A DNA stretch of 64,000 nt from Amarolinea sp964580725 (GCA_964580725.1 CAZOLV010000016.1:1-64000); one strand, 5' to 3'; numbered from the stretch's first letter, positions 17,928-28,001 are shown. Notes: generated by a model not told the origin, from the letters alone. A program made the numbers and translations.

Positions 17928-18605
17928 CTAGCGGAAGATTTCGTTGGCGTCGGGCACGGTGGCCCAGTCCTTGAGAAAACGTTCGATTCCGACATCGGTC
18001 AGGGCGTGACGGGTCATCTGTTCCAGCACCTTGAACGGCAGGGTGGCCACGTCGGCGCCCGCCTTGGCCGCTGCGACGACGTGCAGCGGATGCCGGATGC
18101 TGGCGGCCAGCACTTGCGTCTCGATGTCGTACATGGCGAAGATTTCGGCCAGGTCGCGCACCACTTCCATGCCGTCGTGACCGATGTCGTCCAGGCGTCC
18201 GAGAAAGGGGCTGACGTAGGTTGCGCCCGCTTTGGCGGCCAGCAGCCCTTGTGGGGCCGAAAAGACGAGGGTGACGTTGGTGCGGATGCCTTCGGCGGTC
18301 AGTTGCTTGACGGCGCCCAGGCCGGCCGGCGTGCAAGGAATTTTGGCGACGACGTTGGAACCCCAACCGGCGAGCAGGCGCGCCTCGCGCAGCATCCCCT
18401 CGGTGTCCAGGCTGACCGTTTCCAGGCTGACGGGGCGGGGGGCGAGGAGGGCCAGAATCTCCTGGGCGACTTCACGAAATGGGCGTTTGCCGGTCGCCGC
18501 CTCTTTGGCCGCCAGGGAGGGGTTGGTGGTGACGCCGTCCAGGACGCCCCAGGCGTCAACGGTGCGCATTTCGCCGATGTTGGCTGTGTCGAGAAAGATC
18601 TGCAT
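17928..18605 (-). CDS. Transaldolase / fructose-6-phosphate aldolase family protein
   Basis: 225 residues, the short TalC/FSA form. It begins MQIFLDTANIGEMR, with DGVTTNPSLAAK and the Schiff-base lysine in VVAKIPCT. Later conserved segments are TYVSPFLGRLDDIG and TLPFKVLEQMTRHALTD. Members transfer dihydroxyacetone units in the pentose-phosphate pathway or cleave fructose-6-phosphate; sequence alone does not separate the two activities. The start codon is an ATG and the length is complete. Confidence 0.93.
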   Translation of the reverse strand: MQIFLDTANIGEMRTVDAWGVLDGVTTNPSLAAKEAATGKRPFREVAQEILALLAPRPVSLETVSLDTEGMLREARLLAGWGSNVVAKIPCTPAGLGAVKQLTAEGIRTNVTLVFSAPQGLLAAKAGATYVSPFLGRLDDIGHDGMEVVRDLAEIFAMYDIETQVLAASIRHPLHVVAAAKAGADVATLPFKVLEQMTRHALTDVGIERFLKDWATVPDANEIFR

Positions 18606-18650
18606 AATGACTATCCTTTGTGTGCTTGATTTCGTGCGGGGTGGCCCGGC

Positions 18651-19028
18651 TCAGGCCTGCGCCTGGTTGGTTGCCTCGTCGCGTACCAGGAATGAGAGCA
18701 AAGAGCTGACGATGCTGATGACCAGCCCGCCGAAGAAGGCAGGGCGGAAGCCATCTACGCTGAAGCCAATGTTCAGCGCCTCGGCGATGTTGCCGGTGAG
18801 CAGGAGCATCAGCGCGTTGATGATCAGCACGAAGATGCCCAGGGTCAAGATGATGAAGGGGAGTGTCAAGAGGGTCAGGATGGGACGCACGATGGCGTTG
18901 ACCAGACCAAAGATGAAGGCCACGATCAGCACGGCTTGCCAATCGGTGTAGGAGATGTCCGGCACCAGTTGTGCGGCAATGCCCAGGCCCAGGGCGTGAA
19001 TGAGCAGGCGCATGATGAACTTGTTCAT
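18651..19028 (-). CDS. Phage holin family 4-TM membrane protein
   Basis: 125 residues with four hydrophobic helices. Segments such as DWQAVLIVAFIFGLVNAIVRP, ILTLLTLPFIILTLGIF and LIINALMLLLTG are characteristic of the widespread bacterial family annotated as mycobacterial-type 4-TMS holin (PF04020-like). Despite the name these are ordinary chromosomal proteins of unknown function. No phage genes are nearby. Confidence 0.8.
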   Translation of the reverse strand: MNKFIMRLLIHALGLGIAAQLVPDISYTDWQAVLIVAFIFGLVNAIVRPILTLLTLPFIILTLGIFVLIINALMLLLTGNIAEALNIGFSVDGFRPAFFGGLVISIVSSLLSFLVRDEATNQAQA

Positions 19029-19079
19029 GGTTCTTCTCCGTTGTTTCGATGTCTCGATTCGAGCTGCCGCCGGCGCCGA

Positions 19080-20141
19080 TCAGAGTCGTTTGCGCATGGT
19101 GAGCAGGGTGCGTTCTTCGCTGAAGCCGAGACGCAGCAGCGCGTCGGCCGTGGCGGTGTGTGCGGCCTGGATGGCGACGTGCACCGGCAGAGGCGGGAGT
19201 GTGTCCAGCATGGTCAGGGCATGGCGCAGAAGGGGATATTCGTACTGACCGCTGACGTCGGGGTGAACGTAGAGCTGCAGCCCGTGCTCGCTTTGACCAA
19301 AGGCTGTTCCAAGCGCCGCATGCAGCGTCATAAAGGCGTGCAGATGCCGGGAACCGACGCTGGCCGGAAAGATCAGGCGCATGACGCGCGAGTGGCCTGC
19401 CAGCCGCAGAAATGCCTCGCTCAGGCGCTGTTCGGCGTAAATCTGAAAGTGATCGGCGCGCAATGGGCGCCACCACTGCATCAAATTGGGCGTGGCCGCC
19501 ACTGCCAACTCGTAAGTGGCGTACCACTCCTGCGCCGACATCGGCCGCAGCGGCGCAACCGTTTCCATTGTTGGCAACTCGTCGTTGCTTGGCGCTGACG
19601 TTGACCGTTCCAGGCGATATTGGCTGACGCCGCCGAGCGTTTCGAAGCCAAGCCGTTCGTAGAGGCCGCGGGCGATGTCGTTGTTGCGTCGCACTTGCAG
19701 GATGGCCCAGTCGCCGCCGCGCTCGCGGATGTATTCCAACGCCATGTTGACGAGCCGCCGGGCGATGCCTTGACCACGAAAGGGCGGTGCGACTGCCACA
19801 TTGGCAATCGTCCAACGTTGGCCGTAGGTGTCGAAGCGTTGCACGGTGATGTTGCCAACGATCTGGCTGTTCGTTTCCCACACGAAGCCGTCGAACATGT
19901 CGCGAAAGTTGGGGCTGAAGTAGTTGAAGAGCGACGTGAAGGGGCCTATGCGCCCCAGGGCGCGCATCTCGCGCAGCGCGTTGAACCCGCTTTGATCGAG
20001 CTCATCGGCGAAGGCGTGTTGGATCAAGTCGGCCACGGACGCCAGGTCGCGGCGCACGTCCAGCCGCCGCAGGTGCAGACCATCCGAGGTAGATTCGTTT
20101 TCCTTTGGGTTGGCCACTGCCGGCAGTGCGCGGGTGGTCAT
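19080..20141 (-). CDS. GNAT family N-acetyltransferase, two-domain
   Basis: 353 residues. The first half contains a GNAT core with the acetyl-CoA motif VAVAPPFRGQGIARRLVNMA, then ILQVRRNNDIARGLYERLGFE. The second half (from about residue 185) looks like a degenerate second GNAT unit ending in LLRLGFSEERTLLTMRKRL. The substrate cannot be inferred. The length, about twice a single GNAT domain, supports a tandem arrangement. Confidence 0.8.
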   Translation of the reverse strand: MTTRALPAVANPKENESTSDGLHLRRLDVRRDLASVADLIQHAFADELDQSGFNALREMRALGRIGPFTSLFNYFSPNFRDMFDGFVWETNSQIVGNITVQRFDTYGQRWTIANVAVAPPFRGQGIARRLVNMALEYIRERGGDWAILQVRRNNDIARGLYERLGFETLGGVSQYRLERSTSAPSNDELPTMETVAPLRPMSAQEWYATYELAVAATPNLMQWWRPLRADHFQIYAEQRLSEAFLRLAGHSRVMRLIFPASVGSRHLHAFMTLHAALGTAFGQSEHGLQLYVHPDVSGQYEYPLLRHALTMLDTLPPLPVHVAIQAAHTATADALLRLGFSEERTLLTMRKRL

Positions 20142-20266
20142 GAATGGTGCTTCGCTCCCCTCACATCGAATCGCATTGCCCGCAGTTTAGCACCGTTCAG
20201 GGGAGATGTCAAAGGGTCACGGAAGGGGGATTCTGCAGCGGCCTCGCCGTTTCAGAACGGCCCGGT

Positions 20267-20299
20267 GTTGGCATCTCCCCCGTTCGGGAAGATGCCAAC
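20267..20299. repeat. Inverted repeat between GNAT and HEAT-repeat genes
   Basis: GTTGGCATCT (20267-20276) pairs with AGATGCCAAC (20290-20299) around a GC-rich apex of CCCC-CGTTC-GGG type, making a long stable hairpin. There is no T-run. It sits between the HEAT-repeat gene's stop and the GNAT gene's start, on the path of minus-strand transcription. Confidence 0.6.
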
Positions 20300-20323
20300 C
20301 GCTGCCATTGGCGCGGCGCCTGG

Positions 20324-21823
20324 TCACGCCTCGTCGTTTGGCTCGACGCCGGCGACCGGAGTGACCGGTGCCTGGCGCTTGGGTCGTCCGCGCCTGGCGG
20401 GCACGGGGGCGTCAGGGCCTGCCGGCGCCGCGGCGGTGACCGCCTTGCGACCGCGTTCGACCGGTGCGCTTGCGGCCGGCGCCTCTGGCGCGGCGGCCGG
20501 TGCGGCTTCCGCCTTGCGCCGCCGTCTGACCGGTGCGCTTTCAGCAGGCGCTTGCGGGGCGGCGGGCGCTTGCGGCGCAACAGGTGCGGGTGCGACTGCC
20601 GGTTCGGCCGGCGCGGCTTCCGTCTTGCGCCGCCGTTTGACCGGTGCGCTTTCAGCGGGCGCTTGCGGGGCGGCGGGCGCTTGCGGCGCAACAGGCGCGG
20701 GTGCCACCGCCGGTTCGACCGGCGCGGCTTCCGCCTTGCGCCGGCGTTTGACCGGTGCGCTCTCAGCGGGTGCGGCGCTTCCTTCTGCCGTTGGTTGGGC
20801 GGTAGTCGGGGTCGTTTCGGGTTCGGGCGGTAGCAGGCCGAGGCGGCGCTTGCGTGCGCTCAGGTTGGTTTCGCCATGCGCAATGGGCACTTCGGGCGTG
20901 GGCGGGCGCAACTGGGCGTTGCGGGCTTCGATCTCCTGAATGGCTTTGATGGCCGCCATCGCCACTGTGCCGCGGCCGGTGTCGTGCCAGTCATCGGCCA
21001 GCGGGCGCAGCAGTTCGATCACCTTGAGGTGACCGATCTCGCCCAGAGCCTGTGCGGCCAACTGGCGCACCTCGCCGTCGGGATCGGTCAGCGCCTCGGT
21101 CAGCGCCTCAACGTTGACCGGATCTGGCCCCAGACGGCCCAAGGCCCAGGTGGCGGCGCGGCGCACGAGCCGAAACTCATCGCGGCGACGCAGCGCGCCG
21201 ATCAATGTCGTCATGGCGCTGACGGCCCGCATGCGGCCCAGGGCCTGTGCGGCCACCTGACGCACGCCGGGGATGGTATCCCTCAGCGTTGCGCTCAGCG
21301 CCTGGATCGTTTCGGTGTGATTACTTTCGGCCAGGCGCCCTAACGCGGCGCAGGCGCTGGCCCGCACGCCGGGGTCATCATGCTGCGTCAGTTCGATCAG
21401 GCGCGGAATCGCAGCCCGTGCGCTTTCATCGCCCTTCTCGCCCAAATCGGCCAGAGCCTCGGCGGCCGTCGCCAGGCCCACTGGATTGACGCCGGCCAGA
21501 GTCTGCTGCAAAATGCCAATGGCCACCTGGCCGCCCACATCTTTGAGTGTCATTGCTGCCTCCCATCGCACGAAAGGTTCGGTATCGAACAACAGGCGTC
21601 CGAGCATCTGCAAATCGGCTGGCGTCAGCGGGACTGTACGCAGCATGGCCGCGGCCTGCCAGCGGCGAGCCGCCGAATCGCTGTTCAATCCTTCACGTTG
21701 AGCCTGCAGCCAGGTGCGAGTTTCGTGCTGCCAGCGCCGCAGGATGAAGTGTGTCCAACGTGCGCTCCTGGTTTGCCAGGCTGAAAAGTGCTGCAGCCAG
21801 CGTTGCCAGGGTCGGCCGCTCAT
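20324..21823 (-). CDS. HEAT-repeat protein with basic Pro/Ala-rich 37-residue tail repeats
   Basis: About 499 residues from the ATG at 21823; the frame is open to 21955. Roughly residues 40-310 are HEAT/PBS-lyase-type repeats (e.g. DDPGVRASACAALGRLAES and DPDGEVRQLAAQALGEIGH). The C-terminal third holds three near-identical copies of a 37-residue unit starting ESAPVKRRRK and continuing with Pro-Ala runs. It closes with an AT-hook-like ARRGRPKRQ. HEAT arrays are protein-binding scaffolds; the basic tail suggests nucleic-acid or polyanion binding, which is inference. The start is uncertain because short direct repeats encode the upstream segment. Confidence 0.7.
   Translation of the reverse strand: MSGRPWQRWLQHFSAWQTRSARWTHFILRRWQHETRTWLQAQREGLNSDSAARRWQAAAMLRTVPLTPADLQMLGRLLFDTEPFVRWEAAMTLKDVGGQVAIGILQQTLAGVNPVGLATAAEALADLGEKGDESARAAIPRLIELTQHDDPGVRASACAALGRLAESNHTETIQALSATLRDTIPGVRQVAAQALGRMRAVSAMTTLIGALRRRDEFRLVRRAATWALGRLGPDPVNVEALTEALTDPDGEVRQLAAQALGEIGHLKVIELLRPLADDWHDTGRGTVAMAAIKAIQEIEARNAQLRPPTPEVPIAHGETNLSARKRRLGLLPPEPETTPTTAQPTAEGSAAPAESAPVKRRRKAEAAPVEPAVAPAPVAPQAPAAPQAPAESAPVKRRRKTEAAPAEPAVAPAPVAPQAPAAPQAPAESAPVRRRRKAEAAPAAAPEAPAASAPVERGRKAVTAAAPAGPDAPVPARRGRPKRQAPVTPVAGVEPNDEA
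20510..20775 (-). repeat. In-gene 111-bp tandem repeat (Pro/Ala/basic tail)
   Basis: Units of about 111 bp encode the repeating 37-residue ESAPVKRRRK...APQAPA segment. Two units are nearly identical and a third is shortened. The copy number is a likely site of slippage and of assembly error. Confidence 0.75.
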
Positions 21824-21988
21824 TCCCTTCGATTCGACGCTCACTCGCTTGCCTTTCGGCGCTTGCTCGCTTGCCTTTCGACGCTCACTCGCGCGCCTGC
21901 TTTCGTTCGTGTTTTTGATATGCCTGAAGTATACACCGAACCGCCGTTGCTGCAAAGAAAATCAATGACCGTCGCGATGCTGGCCACG

Positions 21989-23137
21989 TCAAGGCGGCGG
22001 CAGCGCCTGTCCCGAATCGGGGTGCACCATCAGTCCCGAAACATTCACTGCTTCGAAGTCCGAGCCGTGGACGCCCGTCTGCAACTGGTGCAAATCGTCG
22101 TCGTTCCACCGCTCATCGGGCGCGCCGGAGAGATACCAGTTGCCGCCGTTGTCGGCGATCATCATGCCATAGCGTTGCAGCGCCCGCAGGATGACCTGGT
22201 TGGTCGGGGAGAAGGCGCTGATGTCGAAGCTGGCCTTCAAGCGAAAACGCTGTCCCATGGGCGGATAGGCGGGGTTGGTGTCGCTGGAAGCAAAGTGTCG
22301 CGCCGGCCAGACGTAGGCGCGCCGCGTGTGTTGCACCGTGAAGCGCAGGGCGTGTGTGATCTGGCCGCTTGCCGCCTCGTCGTAGGTGACCAGACCGGGC
22401 AGCACGGGCAGGCCGGCGGCGTCCGCCGAAGTCCAGCCATCTGGCCGCAGTGTGTGCGTCAGCAGTTCGAAGATGGCCCCCGAACCGGCGCGCCAACTAT
22501 TGTCAGTTTGGGGCCAGGCGTAGTACAATTCATACAGACGGCAGGCGTCATGCTCGACCACCAGCACATGGCGGTCGCCCGTGCTGTTGGGGCCGCCTTC
22601 GATCGGCGCATTGGGCGGCACCGGATACGGGCCGGGGTCGCTTTCGTCGGGGTACCAGATGAAGGTGATCGGAACCAGCGGTTGACTGCTCGCAACGGTG
22701 ATGAAGGGAATGCCGATCGGCGCTCCTTGCCACAGCTCGGCGCCAAAGTCGGGATGCAGCCCGGTGTTCGGCCCGATCGAGTTGATGTAGGCTTGCGAGC
22801 TGGGGTCGAGCGGGAGGGTATCCACCCGTCTGTTCCAGATGTTGTCGGGTGGGAAGAAGGGGCAGGTGCTGAGCGGCGTACAGGTCTCTAGCCAGCGCGC
22901 CGCGACCTGTTGGATGTCGTCCACGGCCACGAACCCGTCGCCGTCACGGTCGAAGCGTGGATCGTTGGATGCGGTCGTCCAACGCCCTGCGATGGCGGCC
23001 ACATCTTCGGCATCCACCTGGCCGTCATGATCGAAGTCTGGGCAGGTCCCGGCGGCGTTCGCCGGTCTGACCAGGAACAGTGAACAAACGAGGGAACAGA
23101 GCAGAACCCAACGACGCGTGTCTGAAATCGTGCGCAT
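21989..23137 (-). CDS. Secreted protein with dockerin-like calcium repeats
   Basis: 382 residues from the ATG at 23137, which has an ideal AAGGAGG. A signal peptide (VLLCSLVCSLFLVRPANAA) is followed by two EF-hand-like dockerin type I repeats: DFDHDGQVDAEDVAAIAGRW and DRDGDGFVAVDDIQQVAARW. The remainder is an extracellular domain of about 280 residues with IWNRRVDTLPLDPSS near its start and MMIADNGGNWYLSGAPDERW near its end. I recognise this as a family of secreted hypothetical proteins without known activity. Dockerin-like motifs are common in non-cellulosomal Chloroflexota secreted proteins. A cohesin partner is not in the window. Confidence 0.75.
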   Translation of the reverse strand: MRTISDTRRWVLLCSLVCSLFLVRPANAAGTCPDFDHDGQVDAEDVAAIAGRWTTASNDPRFDRDGDGFVAVDDIQQVAARWLETCTPLSTCPFFPPDNIWNRRVDTLPLDPSSQAYINSIGPNTGLHPDFGAELWQGAPIGIPFITVASSQPLVPITFIWYPDESDPGPYPVPPNAPIEGGPNSTGDRHVLVVEHDACRLYELYYAWPQTDNSWRAGSGAIFELLTHTLRPDGWTSADAAGLPVLPGLVTYDEAASGQITHALRFTVQHTRRAYVWPARHFASSDTNPAYPPMGQRFRLKASFDISAFSPTNQVILRALQRYGMMIADNGGNWYLSGAPDERWNDDDLHQLQTGVHGSDFEAVNVSGLMVHPDSGQALPPP

Positions 23138-23733
23138 GAAATCCTCCTTGTGTCGTCCTGTACCGCATTGTACCGCCAGATTCATTTGGCGATTGTGGCC
23201 GAGCCGACCGGTATCGGGTAGGGCGTGATGCGCCCCACGACGTGCGTCCACGCAGGGGGCGCCAAATGAATTTGGCGATACAGCAATCGCCCGGTCGGCG
23301 CTGGCGAAGCTGGCGCGGCGAGCCGCGGGGCGCCAAATGAATTTGGCGGTACAGCAATCGCCCGGTCGGCGCTGGCGAAGCTGGCGCGGCGAGCCGCGGG
23401 GCGCNNNNNNNNNNNNNNNNNNNNNNNNNNNNNNNNNNNNNNNNNNNNNNNNNNNNNNNNNNNNNNNNNNNNNNNNNNNNNNNNNNNNNNNNNNNNNNNN
23501 NNNNGTCGGCGCTGGCGAAGCTGGCGCGGCGAGCCGCGGGGCGCCAAATGAATTTGGCGATACAGCAATCGCCCGGTCGGCGCTGGCGAAGCTGGCGCGG
23601 CGAGCCGCGGGGCGCCAAATGAATTTGGCGGTACAGCAATCGCCCGCCGATTGTACACGACAGGCGACTGCAACGCAATGGGCTTTGGAGCACAGAGGAC
23701 CGCTCGAATCGCTTTTCGATAGGATGAAGAAAC
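23138..23733. repeat. 71-bp tandem palindromic satellite with a 100-N gap
   Basis: Unit starts fall at 23261, 23332, 23403, 23543 and 23614, a 71-bp period. Ns occupy 23405-23504, inside the array. Each unit begins with a hairpin, CGCCAAAT-GA-ATTTGGCG, followed by GC-rich sequence rich in CTGGCG. A diverged piece lies at 23166-23185. The copies differ mainly at one base (GGCGATAC versus GGCGGTAC). Open frames across the array on both strands are artefacts. No spacers vary between copies, so this is not a CRISPR array. Confidence 0.85.
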
Positions 23734-24813
23734 ATGCCGCAAGAAACAGTTGGATACATCGAATTGGAGTGGCGCTGCCGGCAGTGCGGGCGACGCAATG
23801 CGGGTCAGCGCAACACGTGCGCTAGCTGCGGCGCCGCCATGCCCGCCGAAGCCGCATTCGAACTCCCGACGCAGCAAGAACTGATCGCCGACGAGGGCAA
23901 GCTGGCGCGCGCCGTGCTTGGGCCAGACATCGTCTGCGCCTTCTGCGGTACGCGTAACGCCGCCGACAGCAAAACCTGCAAACAGTGCAACGCCGACCTG
24001 ACGCAGGGACAGGCGCGCGGCAGCGGGCAGGTCGTGGGGGCGCTCGACACGACGCCAGCGCCGCCGGTGACCTGCCCATTCTGTCACGCTTCCAACCCCG
24101 CCGCCGCGACCCAGTGCGAGAAGTGCGGCGGCAGCCTGACCGCCCGGTCGGCGCCGCCGCCCACGCCGGCGGCCAAACCGGCCCCGACGCCGGTTTGGGT
24201 GTGGCTGGCCCTGGCCGCCCTGCTTGGCCTGTGTATTCTCGGCGCTGTGCTCTTTTCGGCGAACGGCCGCAGCACCACGCAGGTCATGGCGACGGTGCAG
24301 GATGTGGCGTGGGAACGCACCATCGCCGTCTGGGGGCTGCGTCCAGCCGCCGACGCCGCCTGGCAGGACGACATTCCGGCCGGCGCCAGCGTTGATCGTT
24401 GCGAAAACCGTGTGCGCCGCACGCAGGAGGAACCGGCCGCCAACGCCGAAAAGGTGTGCGGCACGCCCTACGTCATTGACCAGGGCAGCGGTTTTGGTAA
24501 AGTGGTGCAGGACTGCGTGTATCAGGTGTACGACGCCTGGTGCACCTTCACCACCCTCGCCTGGGCGCCCATCGGCGTCCTCACGGCGGAGGGCGACAAC
24601 CTGGCGCCAACCTGGCCGGAGGTTGCACTGGCGCAGGATGAACGCCAGGGCGAGAGCAACGAACGCTACGTCGTGCGCCTGATCGCCGACGACCAGACGC
24701 TGACCTACTCCCCGCGTAGCGCCGATGAATTTGCCCAATTCAGGCCGGGCAGCCGTTGGCAGGTCGTCGTAGATGGCTTTGGCGAGATTCAGGAGATCAG
24801 CCCGGCCCCCTGA
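23734..24813 (+). CDS. Zinc-ribbon membrane protein
   Basis: 359 residues. Three double-CxxC zinc ribbons lie in the first about 135 residues: CRQCG-CASCG, CAFCG-CKQCN and CPFCH-CEKCG. A Pro/Ala linker and one transmembrane helix (VWLALAALLGLCILGAVLF) follow. The C-terminal domain of about 180 residues is predicted to face outside and contains several conserved-looking Cys. The topology suggests cytoplasmic zinc ribbons joined to an external sensing or binding domain. I do not recognise the C-terminal domain. It lies directly after the tandem satellite. Confidence 0.7.
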   Translation: MPQETVGYIELEWRCRQCGRRNAGQRNTCASCGAAMPAEAAFELPTQQELIADEGKLARAVLGPDIVCAFCGTRNAADSKTCKQCNADLTQGQARGSGQVVGALDTTPAPPVTCPFCHASNPAAATQCEKCGGSLTARSAPPPTPAAKPAPTPVWVWLALAALLGLCILGAVLFSANGRSTTQVMATVQDVAWERTIAVWGLRPAADAAWQDDIPAGASVDRCENRVRRTQEEPAANAEKVCGTPYVIDQGSGFGKVVQDCVYQVYDAWCTFTTLAWAPIGVLTAEGDNLAPTWPEVALAQDERQGESNERYVVRLIADDQTLTYSPRSADEFAQFRPGSRWQVVVDGFGEIQEISPAP

Positions 24814-24866
24814 CCGGCGCACGCCGCGTCTGAGTCACGCCGCACGGCGTTCGAGGACAGCACACC

Positions 24867-25498
24867 ATGCCGCTCGATGATGCACAGCGTTGGAATCAAC
24901 GCTATCTCAGCCGTCGCCACGCCGACTTCGAACAGCCGCGCCCTTTCCTGGTGGAACAGCGCAGTTGGCTTCCTGCCCGCGGCCTGGCGCTCGATCTGGC
25001 CATGGGGCTGGGCGGCAATGCGGGCTTTCTGATGGCGCACGGACTGCGCGTCGTCGGCGTGGACATCAGCGAGGTGGCGGTGCGTCACGCCCGCGCCAGG
25101 CAACCCGGCCTGCGGGCGGTGCTCGCCGATTTGACCGAATTTCCCCTGCCGGCCAATACCTTCGATGTCATCGTCGCCTTCTACTATTTGCAGCGTTCGC
25201 TGTGGCCGCCGATGGCGCAGGCGCTGCGACCGGGCGGCGTGTTGATCTGTGAAACCCTGACTCAGGCCGTGCGCCAGGTGCGCCCCGAAATGCCTGCGCC
25301 GTTTCTGCTGGCCCCTGGCGAACTGCGCCAGGCCTTCCCCACATTGCGCCTGTGCGTCTACCGTGAAGCATGGATCGAAACCGGCTGCAAGGAGCCGCGC
25401 GCCGTCGCCAGCCTGGTTGCTGTCAAACCCCCGGTGTCCCGCGATGATTGCGATGTGGAGCCGCCAGATTCGTTCGAAGGAGAGATTCAAGGAGGAGT

Positions 25499-25502
<4 letters not shown>
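24867..25502 (+). CDS. Class I SAM-dependent methyltransferase, TehB-like
   Basis: 211 residues. Motif I is ALDLAMGLGGNAGFLMAHG, the acidic loop VVGVDIS follows, and FDVIVAFYYLQRSLWP is the post-motif region. The N-terminal RWNQRYLSRR resembles tellurite/thiopurine-type methyltransferases. The stop overlaps the ATG of the cation exporter by four bases (ATGA), so the two are cotranscribed. Coupling to a metal exporter hints at metalloid or metal detoxification, which is inference. Confidence 0.8.
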
Positions 25503-26731
<1,229 letters not shown>

Positions 26732-26805
26732 CGATTGGCCAGCGCATACGACGCCAAGCGCAGATGGGCCGGCGCCCGCCGCACCCATCTGCGCCCCCGC
26801 CGCCC

Positions 26806-27780
26806 TCAGGCCAGCAGGATCAGATCGGCGACCAGGCCCACGATCATCGCGCCGCCGATCAGCGTGGCCAGCACCAGCCCAATGACGCGCCAGCGGGCAA
26901 TGGTCAGCGCTCCGGTCAAGGCGCCGATCGAAGTGCCCGCGCCGGTGATCAGAAAAGCCAGCGCCGCGCCCGCACTCATGCCCGCATCCATGAAGGCCCG
27001 CACGACGGGCATCGAGGCCTCCGTGTTGAAGTAGAAAGGCACGCCCAACAACGCCGCCAGCGGCACACCCCACGCGCGACCGCTGCCGAACGCGCTCGTG
27101 ATCCAGCTCTGCGGAATCAGCCCGTTCAGAAAATAGCCGATGAATGCAAAACTGACGAACAGCAGCAGCAGCTTGCCGCCAAGCGTGACGAATTCACGGG
27201 CAAACTGCCCGATCGTCAGCCGCGGCTGCGCCGGCGCCTGCACGTTGGCCTGCGCCCCGCTCCCTGGCCCATCTGCGGCCATCGCCTCCGTCATCTCTAC
27301 GATCGCGATCGGCGCACTGACCTGCGGCTTGAGGCGCGCCTGATTGACCAGCCAGCCACGCCGTTCGGCGACCGCCGCCAGCGCGCCGCCCGTCAGGCCA
27401 AGCAGAATCGAGGCCAGCAGGAAAGTCAAAGCAAAGGGCCAGCCGAACAGCCCGGCGCTGTAGATCAACTGTTGGGGCGAAGTGAGCGGTGAGGCCACCA
27501 GAAACGCCACGATCGGCGCCCATGGCATCGTCGAAGCCATCATCCCCAAAACGACCGCCGTCGTGCCGCAGGAACAAAACGGCGTTGCCACGGCCGTCGC
27601 CGTGGACATCAACACGCTGTTGCGCTCGTTGCGACGCAAAAAGCGCGCCGCCCGTTGCGGGTCAACCCACACCTGCAGCAGCACGCTGATCAGCGCGCTC
27701 GCCAACAGCAGGGGCCAGAGCTGCGATAACGTTGTCAACGCATTGCTCACCGCAAACTGAAAAGCATCGGTCACGTTCAT
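26806..27780 (-). CDS. ArsP-like (DUF318/UPF0718) permease
   Basis: 324 residues from the ATG at 27780, with AAAGGAAG upstream. About eight to ten transmembrane helices are arranged as two halves around a hydrophilic loop (about residues 160-190). The motif ATPFCSCGTTAVVLG is the hallmark of the ArsP/DUF318 permeases, some of which export trivalent organoarsenicals. The second half has GVPFYFNTEASMPVV. The substrate here is unproven. The promoter region carries two copies of an operator-like sequence and a minus-strand terminator, suggesting metal-responsive control. Confidence 0.85.
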   Translation of the reverse strand: MNVTDAFQFAVSNALTTLSQLWPLLLASALISVLLQVWVDPQRAARFLRRNERNSVLMSTATAVATPFCSCGTTAVVLGMMASTMPWAPIVAFLVASPLTSPQQLIYSAGLFGWPFALTFLLASILLGLTGGALAAVAERRGWLVNQARLKPQVSAPIAIVEMTEAMAADGPGSGAQANVQAPAQPRLTIGQFAREFVTLGGKLLLLFVSFAFIGYFLNGLIPQSWITSAFGSGRAWGVPLAALLGVPFYFNTEASMPVVRAFMDAGMSAGAALAFLITGAGTSIGALTGALTIARWRVIGLVLATLIGGAMIVGLVADLILLA

Positions 27781-27796
27781 CGTTCTTCCTTTCTCG

Positions 27797-27813
27797 TATA
27801 GAAGATTGTCTAT
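27797..27813 (-). promoter_or_regulatory. Operator-like repeat, site 1
   Basis: Plus strand TATAGAAGATTGTCTAT contains the inverted half-sites ATAGA-N6-TCTAT. It matches site 2 at 14 of 17 positions and lies 17 bp upstream of the permease start. The form suits an ArsR/SmtB- or MarR-size dimeric repressor; the regulator itself is not adjacent. Confidence 0.5.
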
Positions 27814-27825
27814 GTATTTGCTCCG

Positions 27826-27848
27826 AAAAAACCGGCCCATCAGGCCGG
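27826..27848 (-). terminator. Intrinsic terminator/attenuator in the permease leader
   Basis: Read on the minus strand: CCGGCC-TGATG-GGCCGG followed by six Ts. It sits between operator-like sites 1 and 2, about 46 bp before the permease start. It would therefore stop transcription starting upstream unless it is overcome. Confidence 0.6.
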
Positions 27849-27869
27849 AACGAGCGACGACGGAGATTA

Positions 27870-27886
27870 TATCGAAGTTTATCTAT
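27870..27886 (-). promoter_or_regulatory. Operator-like repeat, site 2
   Basis: Plus strand TATCGAAGTTTATCTAT is a second copy of the permease-upstream motif, in AT-rich DNA that probably holds the promoter. It is 73 bp from site 1. Confidence 0.5.
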
Positions 27887-28001
27887 TTGTCAAATCAAAA
27901 CGCGCCGCGATGACCGCTGCCCTTGACAAGCGCGCGGCGTCATGGGACAATGCGCCGGAACCGGCCGGGCGGCCGGCATCAAGAAATCAGGAGTAACCCT
28001 C

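Noticed and set aside
18651..19028. Prophage evidence from the holin-family protein
   Set aside because: The family is widespread in non-phage chromosomes, and no capsid, tail or integrase genes are present.
23138..23733. CRISPR array
   Set aside because: The 71-bp units are contiguous and identical, without unique spacers of constant length. No cas genes are nearby.
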